From Cupriavidus basilensis (GTDB taxonomy: Bacteria; Pseudomonadota; Gammaproteobacteria; Burkholderiales; Burkholderiaceae): a stretch of 64,000 nucleotides of DNA. Positions within the stretch are counted from its first letter, which is position 1. The number at the start of each line of letters is the position of its first letter. Under the pieces are notes generated by a model. It saw nothing but the letters and a program-made list of their open reading frames with translations. It was not told the origin of the DNA and made no database searches. The position numbers and the translations under genes were made by a program. Below are positions 9,700-18,235 of this stretch, piece by piece. The stretch covers positions 248,001 through 312,000 of the forward strand of contig NZ_BBQM01000023.1 in assembly GCF_000876015.1 (NCBI RefSeq), written 5' to 3'.

Positions 9700-11775
9700 A
9701 TGAAACGAGTCGTAGCAAAGGCAGCCATCGCCACTTTGGCGCTGGCCGCCGCCTCCACCCTGCTTGCCGGGTTCGCCGCCGTGGTGAGCCTGCGCCAGCT
9801 TCCCGACGTCGACGCCCTGCGCGACTACCGTCCCGACCTGCCGCTGCGCATCTTCACCAGCGACAACGTCCTGATTGGCGAATTCGGCACCGAGCACCGC
9901 GATTTCGTCCCGCTCGAGCGCATGCCGCGCCTGATGTCGGGCGCGCTGCTGGCGGCCGAGGACGACCAGTTCTACCAGCATGCCGGCGTGGACATCCCCG
10001 GCATCTTCCGCGCCGCGCTGGCCAACATCGGCGAGGGCTACGCGCAGGGCGCCTCCACCATCACCATGCAGGTGGCGCGCAACTTCTACCTCTCGCGCGA
10101 GAAGACGCTGTCGCGCAAGTGGTACGAGATCCTGCTGGCCTGGAAGATCGACCACTCGCTGCCCAAGGACCGCATCCTCGAGCTGTACATGAACCAGGTC
10201 TACCTGGGCGAGCATGCCTACGGCTTCGGCAGCGCCGCGCAGGCGTATTTCGGCAAGCCGCTGGACGCGCTCTCGCTGGCCGAGACGGCGATGCTCGCGG
10301 GCCTGCCCAAGGCGCCCTCGACCATGAACCCGGTGGCCAACTTCCAGCGCGCCAAGCTGCGCCAGCAGTACGTACTCGGGCGCATGCAGGCGCTGGGCAT
10401 GATCACGCACGAGCAATATCAGGCGGCCCGCCAGGAAACGCTGCAGGTGACGGGCGGGCGCAACGGCCGCTTCGACGGCCACGCCGAGTACGTGGCCGAG
10501 CTGGCGCGCCAGCTTGCCTACGAGCGCTTCGGCGACGAGGCCTACACGCGCGGGCTGAACGTCTACACCACGGTGTCGTCGGTGCGCCAGAGCCTGGCCT
10601 ACGAGGCCGTGCACGCCGGCCTCGACCAGTACGGCCGGCGCCACGCCGGCGCGCAGCCGCCGCAGGCCGCGCTGGTCTCGCTCGACAGCAGGACCGGCGC
10701 CATCGAGGCCATGATCGGCGGCGCCGACTTCGGCACCAGCCGCTTCAACCACGCCACCCAGGCCGAGCGCCAGCCGGGCTCGACCTTCAAGCCGTTCATC
10801 TATTCGGCCGCGCTCGAGCGCGGCCTGTCGTCCAACACCATCATCAACGACGCGCCGCTCGATGCGTCGTCGCGCTGGCAGCCCGGCAACGACGACGGCA
10901 GGTTCCTGGGCGCGGTGAGCCTGCGCCAGGCGCTGGCCGAGTCGCGCAACCTGCCGGCCATCCGCACGCTGCAGGCCATCGGCATTCCCTACGCGGTGGA
11001 CTACGCCGGCAAGTTCGGCTTCGCCGAGCAGCAGTTGCCGCGCTATCTGCCGATGGCGCTGGGCACCGGCACCACCACGCCGCTGCGGCTGGCCGCCGCC
11101 TACGGCGTGTTCGCCAGCGAGGGCTACCGCACCGAGCCCTACCTGATCGACCGCATCAGCGACGGCACCGGCAACGTGCTGTTCAGCGCGGCCAGCGAGC
11201 CGCAGCCGCGCCGCGTGATCCCCGCGCGCAACGCCTACGTCATGAACAACCTGCTGCGCAGCGTCGTGACCAGCGGCACCGGCGCCGGCCTGCAGCGCTA
11301 CCTGCACCGCGCCGACGTGGCGGGCAAGACCGGCACCACCAACGACTCGGTGGACGGCTGGTTCGCCGGCTACGCGGCCGGCGTCGTCACGGTGGCGTGG
11401 ATGGGCTTCGACGACAACCGCACGCTGGGCCGCCACGAATTCGGCGCCACCACGGCGCTGCCGATCTGGGCCTCGTACATGGAGGGCCGCCTCGCCGGCC
11501 AGCCCGAGGAAGCGCTCGCCACGCCCGCCGACCTGGTGCGCAGCGGCGACGACTGGCTCTATCCGGAATACGCCGACGGCAGCCACGGCATCGCCTCGCT
11601 CGGCTTCCCGCCGCCCGCGTCGGCGCCGGACCCCGCCGCCGACGCGCAGCAGGACGGCATGGCCGCGCCCGGCGTGCCCGGAGCGCCCTTCGGCGCGCCC
11701 GCCGACCCGCTCAAGGCCGCCTCGCCGGCCACGCCGGCGGCGACCGCGCCGCGCGCGCCGCAGCCGAGCACCTGA
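9700..11775 (+). CDS. Class A penicillin-binding protein (PBP1a-type transglycosylase/transpeptidase)
   Basis: A 691-residue bifunctional peptidoglycan synthase. One membrane anchor (about 7-30) is followed by a GT51 glycosyltransferase domain with catalytic E87 in AAEDDQFYQH and the second motif GASTITMQVARN; the transpeptidase domain carries PGSTFKP (nucleophile Ser and Lys), SRN and KTGTT. The C-terminus is a long Pro/Ala-rich disordered tail of about 75 residues. It is shorter than E. coli PBP1a (about 850) and lacks room for the inserted OB-like domain, so it looks like one of the shorter PBP1 paralogues common in beta-proteobacteria. Acts in the periplasm in cell-wall synthesis. Confidence 0.92.
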   Translation: MKRVVAKAAIATLALAAASTLLAGFAAVVSLRQLPDVDALRDYRPDLPLRIFTSDNVLIGEFGTEHRDFVPLERMPRLMSGALLAAEDDQFYQHAGVDIPGIFRAALANIGEGYAQGASTITMQVARNFYLSREKTLSRKWYEILLAWKIDHSLPKDRILELYMNQVYLGEHAYGFGSAAQAYFGKPLDALSLAETAMLAGLPKAPSTMNPVANFQRAKLRQQYVLGRMQALGMITHEQYQAARQETLQVTGGRNGRFDGHAEYVAELARQLAYERFGDEAYTRGLNVYTTVSSVRQSLAYEAVHAGLDQYGRRHAGAQPPQAALVSLDSRTGAIEAMIGGADFGTSRFNHATQAERQPGSTFKPFIYSAALERGLSSNTIINDAPLDASSRWQPGNDDGRFLGAVSLRQALAESRNLPAIRTLQAIGIPYAVDYAGKFGFAEQQLPRYLPMALGTGTTTPLRLAAAYGVFASEGYRTEPYLIDRISDGTGNVLFSAASEPQPRRVIPARNAYVMNNLLRSVVTSGTGAGLQRYLHRADVAGKTGTTNDSVDGWFAGYAAGVVTVAWMGFDDNRTLGRHEFGATTALPIWASYMEGRLAGQPEEALATPADLVRSGDDWLYPEYADGSHGIASLGFPPPASAPDPAADAQQDGMAAPGVPGAPFGAPADPLKAASPATPAATAPRAPQPST

Positions 11776-11833
11776 CCACCGCCCCGCCGCGCGCCCACGC
11801 CGCCGGCCACACCGACCCGCTCGCCCCTCTTCG

Positions 11834-13099
11834 ATGCCGACAAGCCTGTCCCCCTACAACGGCCTGCTGATCTGGGCCGTGGCCGCCGCGGCCACGGTCG
11901 GCGTGATCACGCGGCCGTTCCGCCTGCCCGAGGCCTTCTGGGCCGTGGCCGGCGCACTGCTGCTGTGCGTGACCGGCCTGCTGGCCGTGCCCGACGCGCT
12001 GGCCGCCGTAGCGCGCGGCTACGACGTCTACCTGTTCCTGGGCGGCATGATGCTGGCGGCCGAACTGGCGCGCAAGACCGGGCTGTTCGACCACGTGGCG
12101 GCGCTCGCGGTGCGCAGCGCGCGCGGCTCGGCGCGGCGCCTGTTCGTGCTGGTCTACGGCATCGGCACGCTGGTCACGGTGTTCATGTCGAACGACGCCA
12201 CCGCGGTGGTGCTCACGCCCGCCGTGCTCGCGGCCACGCGCGCCGCGCGCGTCAGGCACCCGCTGCCCTACCTGTACAGCTGCGCCTTCATCGCCAATGC
12301 CGCGAGCTTCGTGCTGCCGGTCTCGAACCCCGCCAACCTGGTGGTGTTCGGCGAGCACATGCCCACGCTCGCGGGCTGGCTGGCGCGCTTCGCGCTGCCC
12401 TCGGCGCTGGCGATCGCCGCCACCTTCGCCGCCTTGTACTGGACCCAGCGCCACGCGCTCGCCGAGCGCATCGCCACCGAGGTGCCGGTGCCGCCGCTGT
12501 CGCCCGAGGCCCGGCTCACCGCGGCCGGCATCGTGGTCATGGGCGTGGTGCTGCTGGCCGCGTCGCTGCTCGGCGCCGATCTCGGCTGGCCGACCTGCCT
12601 GGCCGGCGTGGCCACGCTGGCGCTGGTGTGCGCGCGCCGGCCCGCCCTGTGCATGCCGGCGCTGCGCGAGATTTCCTGGGGCGTGCTGCCGCTGGTGGCG
12701 GGCCTGTTCGTGCTGGTGGCGGGACTGGAGAAGACCGGCGTGATCGCGCAACTGGCGGCCACCATGCAGGCGCTGGCGCGGCACGCGCCCGCGGCCGGCA
12801 CGTGGCTGCCGGGCGCGGTGGTGGCGCTGGCCGCCAACGTGGTCAACAACCTGCCGGCCGGGCTGATCGCCTCGTCCGCGCTGGCGGCGGGCCATGCCGG
12901 CACCGGCGTCGCCAGCGCGGTGCTGATCGGCATCGACCTCGGGCCCAACCTGTCCGTCACCGGCTCGCTGGCCACGCTGCTGTGGCTGACCGCGCTGCGG
13001 CGCGAGGGCCAGAACGTGGGCGCGGGGCAATTCCTGCGCCTGGGCGCGCTGGTGATGCCGGTGGCGCTGGTGCCCGCGCTGGCCTGCCTGCTGTGGTGA
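11834..13099 (+). CDS. ArsB/SLC13-type ion transporter (probable arsenite or anion permease)
   Basis: A 421-residue polytopic membrane protein of the ion-transporter (IT) superfamily, with about 11-12 hydrophobic segments arranged as two repeats. Hairpin-type motifs are FMSNDATAVVLTPAVLA in the first half and NVVNNLPAGLIASSAL in the second, typical of ArsB-like permeases. It starts 58 bases after the penicillin-binding protein stop. An ArsN2-like acetyltransferase lies 2.3 kb downstream, which is weak support for an arsenic or related oxyanion role; no arsR or arsC is present in the window. Other IT-family substrates (organic anions, Na+/H+ exchange) are possible. Confidence 0.75.
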   Translation: MPTSLSPYNGLLIWAVAAAATVGVITRPFRLPEAFWAVAGALLLCVTGLLAVPDALAAVARGYDVYLFLGGMMLAAELARKTGLFDHVAALAVRSARGSARRLFVLVYGIGTLVTVFMSNDATAVVLTPAVLAATRAARVRHPLPYLYSCAFIANAASFVLPVSNPANLVVFGEHMPTLAGWLARFALPSALAIAATFAALYWTQRHALAERIATEVPVPPLSPEARLTAAGIVVMGVVLLAASLLGADLGWPTCLAGVATLALVCARRPALCMPALREISWGVLPLVAGLFVLVAGLEKTGVIAQLAATMQALARHAPAAGTWLPGAVVALAANVVNNLPAGLIASSALAAGHAGTGVASAVLIGIDLGPNLSVTGSLATLLWLTALRREGQNVGAGQFLRLGALVMPVALVPALACLLW

Positions 13100-13123
13100 C
13101 GGACGGTCAGGACCGCGGCGGGA

Positions 13124-13195
13124 TCATTTCGTCAGGCAGATGATGATGGCGATGATCCCGAGGCCTGCCAGGGTGAGCAGAAGATAAGCAAGCAT
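13124..13195 (-). CDS. Possible 23-residue membrane peptide
   Basis: On the minus strand an ATG at 13195 opens a 23-codon frame ending in TGA at 13124. The peptide is almost entirely hydrophobic (Leu, Ala, Ile, Gly run) and ends in Cys-Leu-Thr-Lys, a single membrane helix with a basic C-terminus. It lies alone between the ArsB-like gene and the histidine kinase, and no clear ribosome binding site is visible. A real small membrane protein is possible; chance is not excluded. Confidence 0.3.
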   Translation of the reverse strand: MLAYLLLTLAGLGIIAIIICLTK

Positions 13196-13316
13196 CGGCA
13201 GCAGGTGATGTGGGCGTGCCTTCAGTATGGAGAGGCCGCCACGGCACTGCCGTAGGGCGCTGGCTGATTCGCGGCGGCGGGTGTCCTACAGGCCATCGCC
13301 CGCGCCCGCATCAAGG

Positions 13317-15110
13317 TCAGGGCTGGCCCAGCAGGTCCGCCAGCGCTTCCATCGCGAGCGGCTTGGCCAGGTGGAAATCGAAGCCGGCCGCCGCGCCGCG
13401 GGCGCGGTCGGCCTCCGAGGCGTAGCCGCTCAGCGCGATCAGCCGCGTGCGCGCGAACGCCGGCAGCTCGCGCAGGCGCCGCGCGAGCGCGAAGCCGTCC
13501 ATGCCGGGCAGGCCGATGTCGATCAGCGCGAGGTCGGGCGCCAGCCCGGGCGCGCAGCCGGCCGCGATGGCGAGCGCGTCCTCGCCGCTGACCGCCAGCC
13601 TGACCTCGTGGCCGTCGAGCTCGAGCAGCGTGCCCAGCGCGCTCAGGCCTTCGGCGTTGTCGTCGACCAGCAGGATGCGCAGCGGCGCCAGCGCGCCGCG
13701 CGCGGCGGGCACCCCGGCCGCGGCCGCGCACACCACCGGCAGCCGCGCCTGCACCTCGGTGCCGAGCCCCTTGCCTTCGCTGCGCACGGCGACCGTGCCG
13801 TGGTGCAGCTCGACCATGCGCTTGACGATCGCCAGCCCCACGCCGAGCCCGCCGCCGTGGGCGTCGCCCGCGAACTGGCTGAACATGTCGAGCACGTTGG
13901 GCAGGTCGGCCGGCTCGATGCCGATGCCGTTATCCTTGACGGTGATCACCAGCATGTCGAAGCAGCCGGCGGCCCCGGCCTGCGCGTCCTCCGTCTCTGC
14001 CGTCTCTGCCACTGCCGCTGCCTGCGCCGGCTCGACCCGCACCGACAGATCTATCGCGCCGCCGCGCGGCGTGTACCGGATCGCGTTGGACAAGAGGTTG
14101 GTCACGACCTGCGTGAGCCGCGCCGCGTCGGCATGGACCGTCACCGGCGCATCGGGCAGGTCGGTCGTGAGCACGTTGCCGTGCCATTCGATGTCGGCCG
14201 CCACCGCGGCCAGCGCGTCGGCCACGATGTCCTGCATGCCGGCCCGGGTGCGCACGATCGGAATCTTGCCCTGCTTGATGCGCGAGGCGTCGAGCAGGTC
14301 GTCGGTGAGCCGCTTGAGCTGGCGCATCTGGCGCTCGGCGATGTCGAGCATGCCGGCCGCGGACTGCTGCTGCGCCGCGAGCCGGCGGCCGGCCTTGATC
14401 GCGCTGTCGATGGCGGCGATGGGATTGCGCAGCTCGTGCCCGAGCATGGCGAGGAACTCGTCCTTGCGCGTGTCCGACAGTTGCAGCGCCTCGCGCGCGG
14501 CCTTGGCCTGCGCCGCCTCGGCGATGGCGGCATCCTTGCTGCGCGACATGCTCAGCACCGCGCCGGCGAAGCTGGCAAGGCTGTCCAGCAGCCGGCCGTC
14601 TTCCTCGTCGAAACGGCGCCCCGGCGCGTGGGCCGCGACCCAGATGGTGCCCCACGGCTCGCCGTCGCCGGGAATCGGCACGACCAGCTCCTCGACCATC
14701 TCCGGCGCGAGCGCGGGCAGGCACGAAAAATACCGCTGCGGATAAGCGAACAGCTGCGCGCTGCCCAGTTCCAGCGTGATGCCGGAAGGGCTGTCGTCGC
14801 AGGGCACGGCATGGCCGGCCACGGCGGCGGCGAGGCCCGCGGTGGCGGTCCAGCGCAGCGCCGCGGTGCCGTCGCCCTCGGTCTCTGGCAGGCTGATGCC
14901 GGCGCTGCCCGCGCCGCATAGTTGCAGCGCGGAATCGGCCAGCGATTGCAGCAGCGCAAGGTCGGAGGACACCAGCGCGCGCGCCAGGCGGCGCAGCGCC
15001 ACGCACTCCGCCGCGTAGTCGGGCGAGCGGGCCGCGCGCCTGCCCAGCTCGCCGGTCGTCAAGGCGCCCGCGCGGCGCGCGCGCAGCAGCGAAGGGGATG
15101 GTGAGGTCAT
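13317..15110 (-). CDS. Hybrid sensor histidine kinase with GAF and receiver domains, cytosolic
   Basis: A 597-residue kinase with no membrane segment. Domains in order: GAF-like sensor (about 50-200), HisKA with FLAMLGHELRNPIAAID (phosphorylated His near 230), HATPase_c with N box NLLSNAIRY, G1 box DNGIGI and GGGLGVGLAIVKR, and a C-terminal receiver (about 480-597) with DD in LLVDDN, phospho-accepting Asp in LIDIGLPGMDG and Lys in LAKPL. The start ATG at 15110 is chosen over longer frames because GGGGAG lies about 8 bases upstream and the preceding stretch is low-complexity Arg/Pro. No output regulator is adjacent, so it is an orphan hybrid kinase. A soluble GAF kinase is expected to sense an internal signal. 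Confidence 0.88.
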   Translation of the reverse strand: MTSPSPSLLRARRAGALTTGELGRRAARSPDYAAECVALRRLARALVSSDLALLQSLADSALQLCGAGSAGISLPETEGDGTAALRWTATAGLAAAVAGHAVPCDDSPSGITLELGSAQLFAYPQRYFSCLPALAPEMVEELVVPIPGDGEPWGTIWVAAHAPGRRFDEEDGRLLDSLASFAGAVLSMSRSKDAAIAEAAQAKAAREALQLSDTRKDEFLAMLGHELRNPIAAIDSAIKAGRRLAAQQQSAAGMLDIAERQMRQLKRLTDDLLDASRIKQGKIPIVRTRAGMQDIVADALAAVAADIEWHGNVLTTDLPDAPVTVHADAARLTQVVTNLLSNAIRYTPRGGAIDLSVRVEPAQAAAVAETAETEDAQAGAAGCFDMLVITVKDNGIGIEPADLPNVLDMFSQFAGDAHGGGLGVGLAIVKRMVELHHGTVAVRSEGKGLGTEVQARLPVVCAAAAGVPAARGALAPLRILLVDDNAEGLSALGTLLELDGHEVRLAVSGEDALAIAAGCAPGLAPDLALIDIGLPGMDGFALARRLRELPAFARTRLIALSGYASEADRARGAAAGFDFHLAKPLAMEALADLLGQP

Positions 15111-15406
15111 GCGGGTCGCTCCCCGGAACCGCGGCGGGTTCCCTGGCGGACGCGGGCGCGCCGGGTGCGCGCGGGGCGTCCTGCCTGCGGGCAATGGTAG
15201 CGGATTTGCACCGGCCCCGACCGCGCGCAGGCTGCGCAGGGCACGCGGCGGCACACGCGCGGCCCCGCCCCGGTGGCGCGGCGGGACACCCCGCCACACG
15301 CTGGTGGCGAAAACGCGATACGCGAATCTACTTAAGAAGTTTCCCTAGGCACGATGAGAGTGGTCTGAATTTAAGATAGGGAGGACAGCCCGAAGTACAG
15401 GAGGGC

Positions 15407-15838
15407 ATGATGCGCCCGCACAATGCAACGGAAAAGGATTGCCAGGACGTGCTGGATCTGCTGGCGGCCTGCGGCCTGCCGCTCGACGGCGTGGCGAGCC
15501 AGATCGACAACTTTCTAGTGGTCCGCGACAACGCGGGCCTGCTTGGCTGCGCCGGCGTGGAGAATCACGGGCAGGTGGCGGTGCTGCGCTCGGTGGCCGT
15601 GGCCGGGCGCGCGCGCTCGGCCGGGCTCGGCGAACTGCTGGTGGCCGCGATGCTGGCCGAGGCGCGCACGCGCGGCGCGCAGTCGGTGGTGCTGCAGACC
15701 ACCACCGCGGCCGGCTATTTCGCGCGGCTGGGCTTCGAGCGGATCGAGCGCGCCTGCATGCCGCAGGAACTGCGCGACGCCATCTCGCTGCGCGAGGCCT
15801 GCCCGTCCTGCGCCACGGTGATGCAGGCCGCGCTCTAG
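15407..15838 (+). CDS. arsN2: GNAT N-acetyltransferase, ArsN2-like
   Basis: A 143-residue single-domain GNAT enzyme. The acetyl-CoA site is the LRSVAVAGRARSAGLGELLVAAML segment; the C-terminal half has LQTTTAAGYFARLGFERIER and ends with CPSCATVM, which matches the signature end of ArsN2-type arsenic-resistance acetyltransferases (a Cys-rich C-terminus). Members are thought to acetylate organoarsenical or glutamine-synthetase-inhibitor-like compounds. RBS GGAGGGC lies directly before tandem ATGs at 15407 and 15410. It diverges from the orphan kinase. The symbol rests on motif resemblance only, and the nearest ars-like gene is the permease 2.3 kb away. Confidence 0.65.
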   Translation: MMRPHNATEKDCQDVLDLLAACGLPLDGVASQIDNFLVVRDNAGLLGCAGVENHGQVAVLRSVAVAGRARSAGLGELLVAAMLAEARTRGAQSVVLQTTTAAGYFARLGFERIERACMPQELRDAISLREACPSCATVMQAAL

Positions 15839-16013
15839 CGCGGCGCGCGCCCGGCCCCGCGCCGCCCTCGTTTGCCGTGCGGCGCCGCCGCCCCGCCGCG
15901 CGCTGTTGCGCGCGGCGCACCCCGGCGCGCGGAACGGCGTAGGATATGGCCTTGCCGGCGCCGCGCGAGACCGCGCGGCGCCCGTCCTTCACCTTCGATC
16001 ACCACCGCACGAT

Positions 16014-16739
16014 ATGGAATCCGACCACCAGGCATCTCCGCCGCAACGCGACGAGGCGGCAGACAGCGTGTCGTCCCGCATACGGTCGCGCCTGCAGGCG
16101 GCGCGCGAACGCTTCCACGCCAACGACAACATCGCGGCGTACATCGAGCCGGGCGAGCTCGACGCGCTGCAGGAGGAAGTGCAGTCGCGCATGGAAGACG
16201 TGCTGCGCAGCCTCGTGATCGACACCGAGAGCGACCACAACACGCGCGAGACCGCGCGCCGCGTGGCCAAGATGTACCTGAAGGAAATCTTCGCGGGGCG
16301 CTACGTCAGCCAGCCCAACGTCACCGAGTTCCCCAACGCCGAGCGCATCAACGAGCTGATGATCGTGGGCCCGCTGCGCGTGCGCAGCGCGTGCTCGCAC
16401 CACCTGTGCCCGATCATCGGCAAGCTGTGGGTGGGCGTCATGCCCAACCAGCATTCGAACCTGATCGGGCTGTCGAAGTACGCGCGCCTGGCCGAATGGA
16501 TCATGTGCCGCCCGCAGATCCAGGAAGAGGCCGTGACCCAGGTGGCCGACCTGCTGCAAGAGAAGATGAGCCCGGACGGGCTGGCCATCGTCATGGAGGC
16601 CGAGCACTTCTGCATGCACTGGCGCGGCGTGCGCGACACCGACGCCAAGATGACCAACAGCGTGATGCGCGGCTCCTTCCTCAAGGACGACAGCCTGCGC
16701 CGCGAGTTCCTGACCCTGCTGGGCCGGCACCGGGACTAG
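16014..16739 (+). CDS. folE: GTP cyclohydrolase I
   Basis: A 241-residue enzyme that converts GTP to dihydroneopterin triphosphate, the first step of tetrahydrofolate (and pterin) synthesis. The zinc site is in RSACSHHLCPIIGKLWVGVMP (first Cys, paired His and the later Cys in EAEHFCMHWRG); LIGLSKYARL and MRGSFLKD are conserved in the family. The N-terminal about 40 residues are a variable extension; ATG 16014 fits the family length better than upstream frames. The protein acts as a cytosolic toroidal decamer by family knowledge. A BLUF photoreceptor gene follows after 50 bases, probably in the same transcript. Confidence 0.92.
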   Translation: MESDHQASPPQRDEAADSVSSRIRSRLQAARERFHANDNIAAYIEPGELDALQEEVQSRMEDVLRSLVIDTESDHNTRETARRVAKMYLKEIFAGRYVSQPNVTEFPNAERINELMIVGPLRVRSACSHHLCPIIGKLWVGVMPNQHSNLIGLSKYARLAEWIMCRPQIQEEAVTQVADLLQEKMSPDGLAIVMEAEHFCMHWRGVRDTDAKMTNSVMRGSFLKDDSLRREFLTLLGRHRD

Positions 16740-16789
16740 CCCGGGCCGCGCGCGCCACCGACCCGACCACCGACACCACGGGAGACATC

Positions 16790-17233
16790 ATGCTCGTACG
16801 CCTGCTCTATGCCAGCCGCGCATGCCAGCCGGCCTATCCCGCGCTGGTCGACGACATCGTCGCCACCAGCGTCGCCAACAACCCGAAGCACGGCATCACC
16901 GGCGTGCTGTGCTACGGCAACGGCATCTTCATGCAGGCGCTCGAAGGCGGACGCAACGAGGTCTCGCGCCTGTATCGGCTGATCGCGCGCGACGCGCGCC
17001 ATGAGGACGTGGTGCTGCTGCACTACGAGGAGATCCTCGAGCGCGAGTTCGCCGGCTGGGCGATGGGCCTGGTCAACACGGGCAAGGTCAACATGGCGAC
17101 CATCCTGAAATACTCCGCGCACGGCGAGCTCGATCCCTACCGCACCAGCGGGCTGGCCTCGCAGGCCCTGCTCAAGGAGCTGATCGCGGGGGCGTCGATC
17201 GTGGCGCGCACCTCGGAGCGGCACCGCCTCTGA
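16790..17233 (+). CDS. BLUF-domain blue-light sensor
   Basis: A 147-residue single-domain BLUF protein (flavin-binding blue-light sensor). The photo-active residues are present by alignment: Y7 in LLYAS, the flavin-contacting Asn at 30/31 in NNPKHGITG, and Q49 in FMQALEGG. The C-terminal about 50 residues form the usual capping helices and carry no effector domain, so signalling must be through a partner protein. RBS GGAG lies just upstream of ATG 16790. It lies 50 bases after folE and 77 bases before a hydratase gene. A short BLUF protein next to pterin synthesis is notable, but no functional link is shown. Confidence 0.9.
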   Translation: MLVRLLYASRACQPAYPALVDDIVATSVANNPKHGITGVLCYGNGIFMQALEGGRNEVSRLYRLIARDARHEDVVLLHYEEILEREFAGWAMGLVNTGKVNMATILKYSAHGELDPYRTSGLASQALLKELIAGASIVARTSERHRL

Positions 17234-17310
17234 GCGCGCGGCCCGTGCCGGCGGGAGCGCAACGCAACGACATCGACCACATCAAACGACATCAACGACA
17301 GGAAGACTCT

Positions 17311-18102
17311 GTGAGCGCGAACTTCAATCCCGGCGCGGCAGCCGCACTGCTGGCCGACGCCTGCCAGCGCGGTGCGCAAATGCGCGACCTGCCCGCCGCG
17401 GCCAAGCCCGCCACGCTGGCCGAGGGCTATGACGTGCAGGACCGCTTCATCGCCGCCCTCGGCGATCCGGTGGCGGGCTGGAAGCTGGGCGTGGGCAGCG
17501 CCAGCGCCATGCGGCGCGCGGGGCTGTCGCGCCCGCTGGCGGGCCAGGTCGGCGCCTCGCGCTGCCTGGACGCGGGCGGCACCGTAACGGTTCCCGCGGG
17601 CGCCGTGGCCACCATCGAATTCGAGATCGCGGTACGGCTCGCGCGCGACGTGCCGCCGCAGGCGGAAGCGCTCGCGCCGGCCACGCTGGCGGCGCTCGTC
17701 GACAGCGCGCAGGTCGCCTTCGAGGTCGTGCTGTCGCGCTACGAGGACCGCGGCGCGGTCGGCATGCCGGCCTTTGCCGGCGACAACGTGGGCTTCCACG
17801 CGCTGGTGCTGGGCCCGCGCATCGACGCCGAGCGCATGGAGGACGTGCGCGCCAGCGCCAGCGTGACGCTCGACGGCGAGGTGCGCGCGCTGCCGCTGGC
17901 CGGCGACGACGCCATCTATCCGCTCGAAGCATTGCAGGCGCTGCTGGCGCATGCGGCCGAGCGCGGCATCACCTTGCGCCGCGGCGCCGTGATCACCACC
18001 GGCACCCTGACCCGGCCGTTCGACGTGCCGCCCGGCGCGCACGAGATCCGCGCCGTCTACGCGGGCGGCGAGCTGCCGATGCGGCTGGCCTGCCTGCCCT
18101 GA
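17311..18102 (+). CDS. 2-keto-4-pentenoate hydratase / fumarylacetoacetase-like family protein
   Basis: A 263-residue protein of the MhpD/DmpE/DmpH fold (fumarylacetoacetase-like C-terminal domain). GWKLGVGSASAMRRAG and the metal-binding acidic triad in IEFEIAVRLARD are visible; AFEVVLSRYED and ITTGTLTRPFDVPPG complete the fold. The start is GTG at 17311 because AGGAAG (17300-17305) sits six bases upstream. Family members hydrate 2-oxopent-4-enoate or decarboxylate 4-oxalocrotonate in aromatic meta-cleavage, but no other meta-cleavage gene is nearby, so the substrate is open. A perfect 10-bp stem-loop follows 15 bases after the stop. Confidence 0.75.
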   Translation: MSANFNPGAAAALLADACQRGAQMRDLPAAAKPATLAEGYDVQDRFIAALGDPVAGWKLGVGSASAMRRAGLSRPLAGQVGASRCLDAGGTVTVPAGAVATIEFEIAVRLARDVPPQAEALAPATLAALVDSAQVAFEVVLSRYEDRGAVGMPAFAGDNVGFHALVLGPRIDAERMEDVRASASVTLDGEVRALPLAGDDAIYPLEALQALLAHAAERGITLRRGAVITTGTLTRPFDVPPGAHEIRAVYAGGELPMRLACLP

Positions 18103-18117
18103 CCGCGGGCACCGGTT

Positions 18118-18142
18118 GCCGGCATCGAGTACCGATGCCGGC
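18118..18142 (+). terminator. Stem-loop after hydratase gene
   Basis: Arms GCCGGCATCG and CGATGCCGGC form a perfect 10-bp stem with a 5-base loop (AGTAC), starting 15 bases after the stop at 18102. No T-tract follows, so it may be a Rho-assisted end or 3' stabilising hairpin rather than a classical terminator. Confidence 0.5.
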
Positions 18143-18208
18143 TGCCGCTATTGACAATTCCTTAAGATTTCACATATTCCGACTTTCGCCCGACGCCCGG
18201 CCGCTCCC

Positions 18209-18235
18209 TGTTATCCACACTTTGTGTGGATAACA
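18209..18235. promoter_or_regulatory. Inverted pair of perfect DnaA boxes
   Basis: TTATCCACA, the strict DnaA-box consensus, occurs at 18211-18219 and again inverted (TGTGGATAA) at 18225-18233. With flanking bases the arms are 12 bp each (18209-18220 and 18224-18235) around TTT, a perfect palindrome. No dnaA, dnaN, parAB or AT-rich unwinding element is near, so this looks like a DnaA-binding site outside an origin (titration, reactivation or transcriptional role). It could also fold as an RNA hairpin. Confidence 0.6.
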
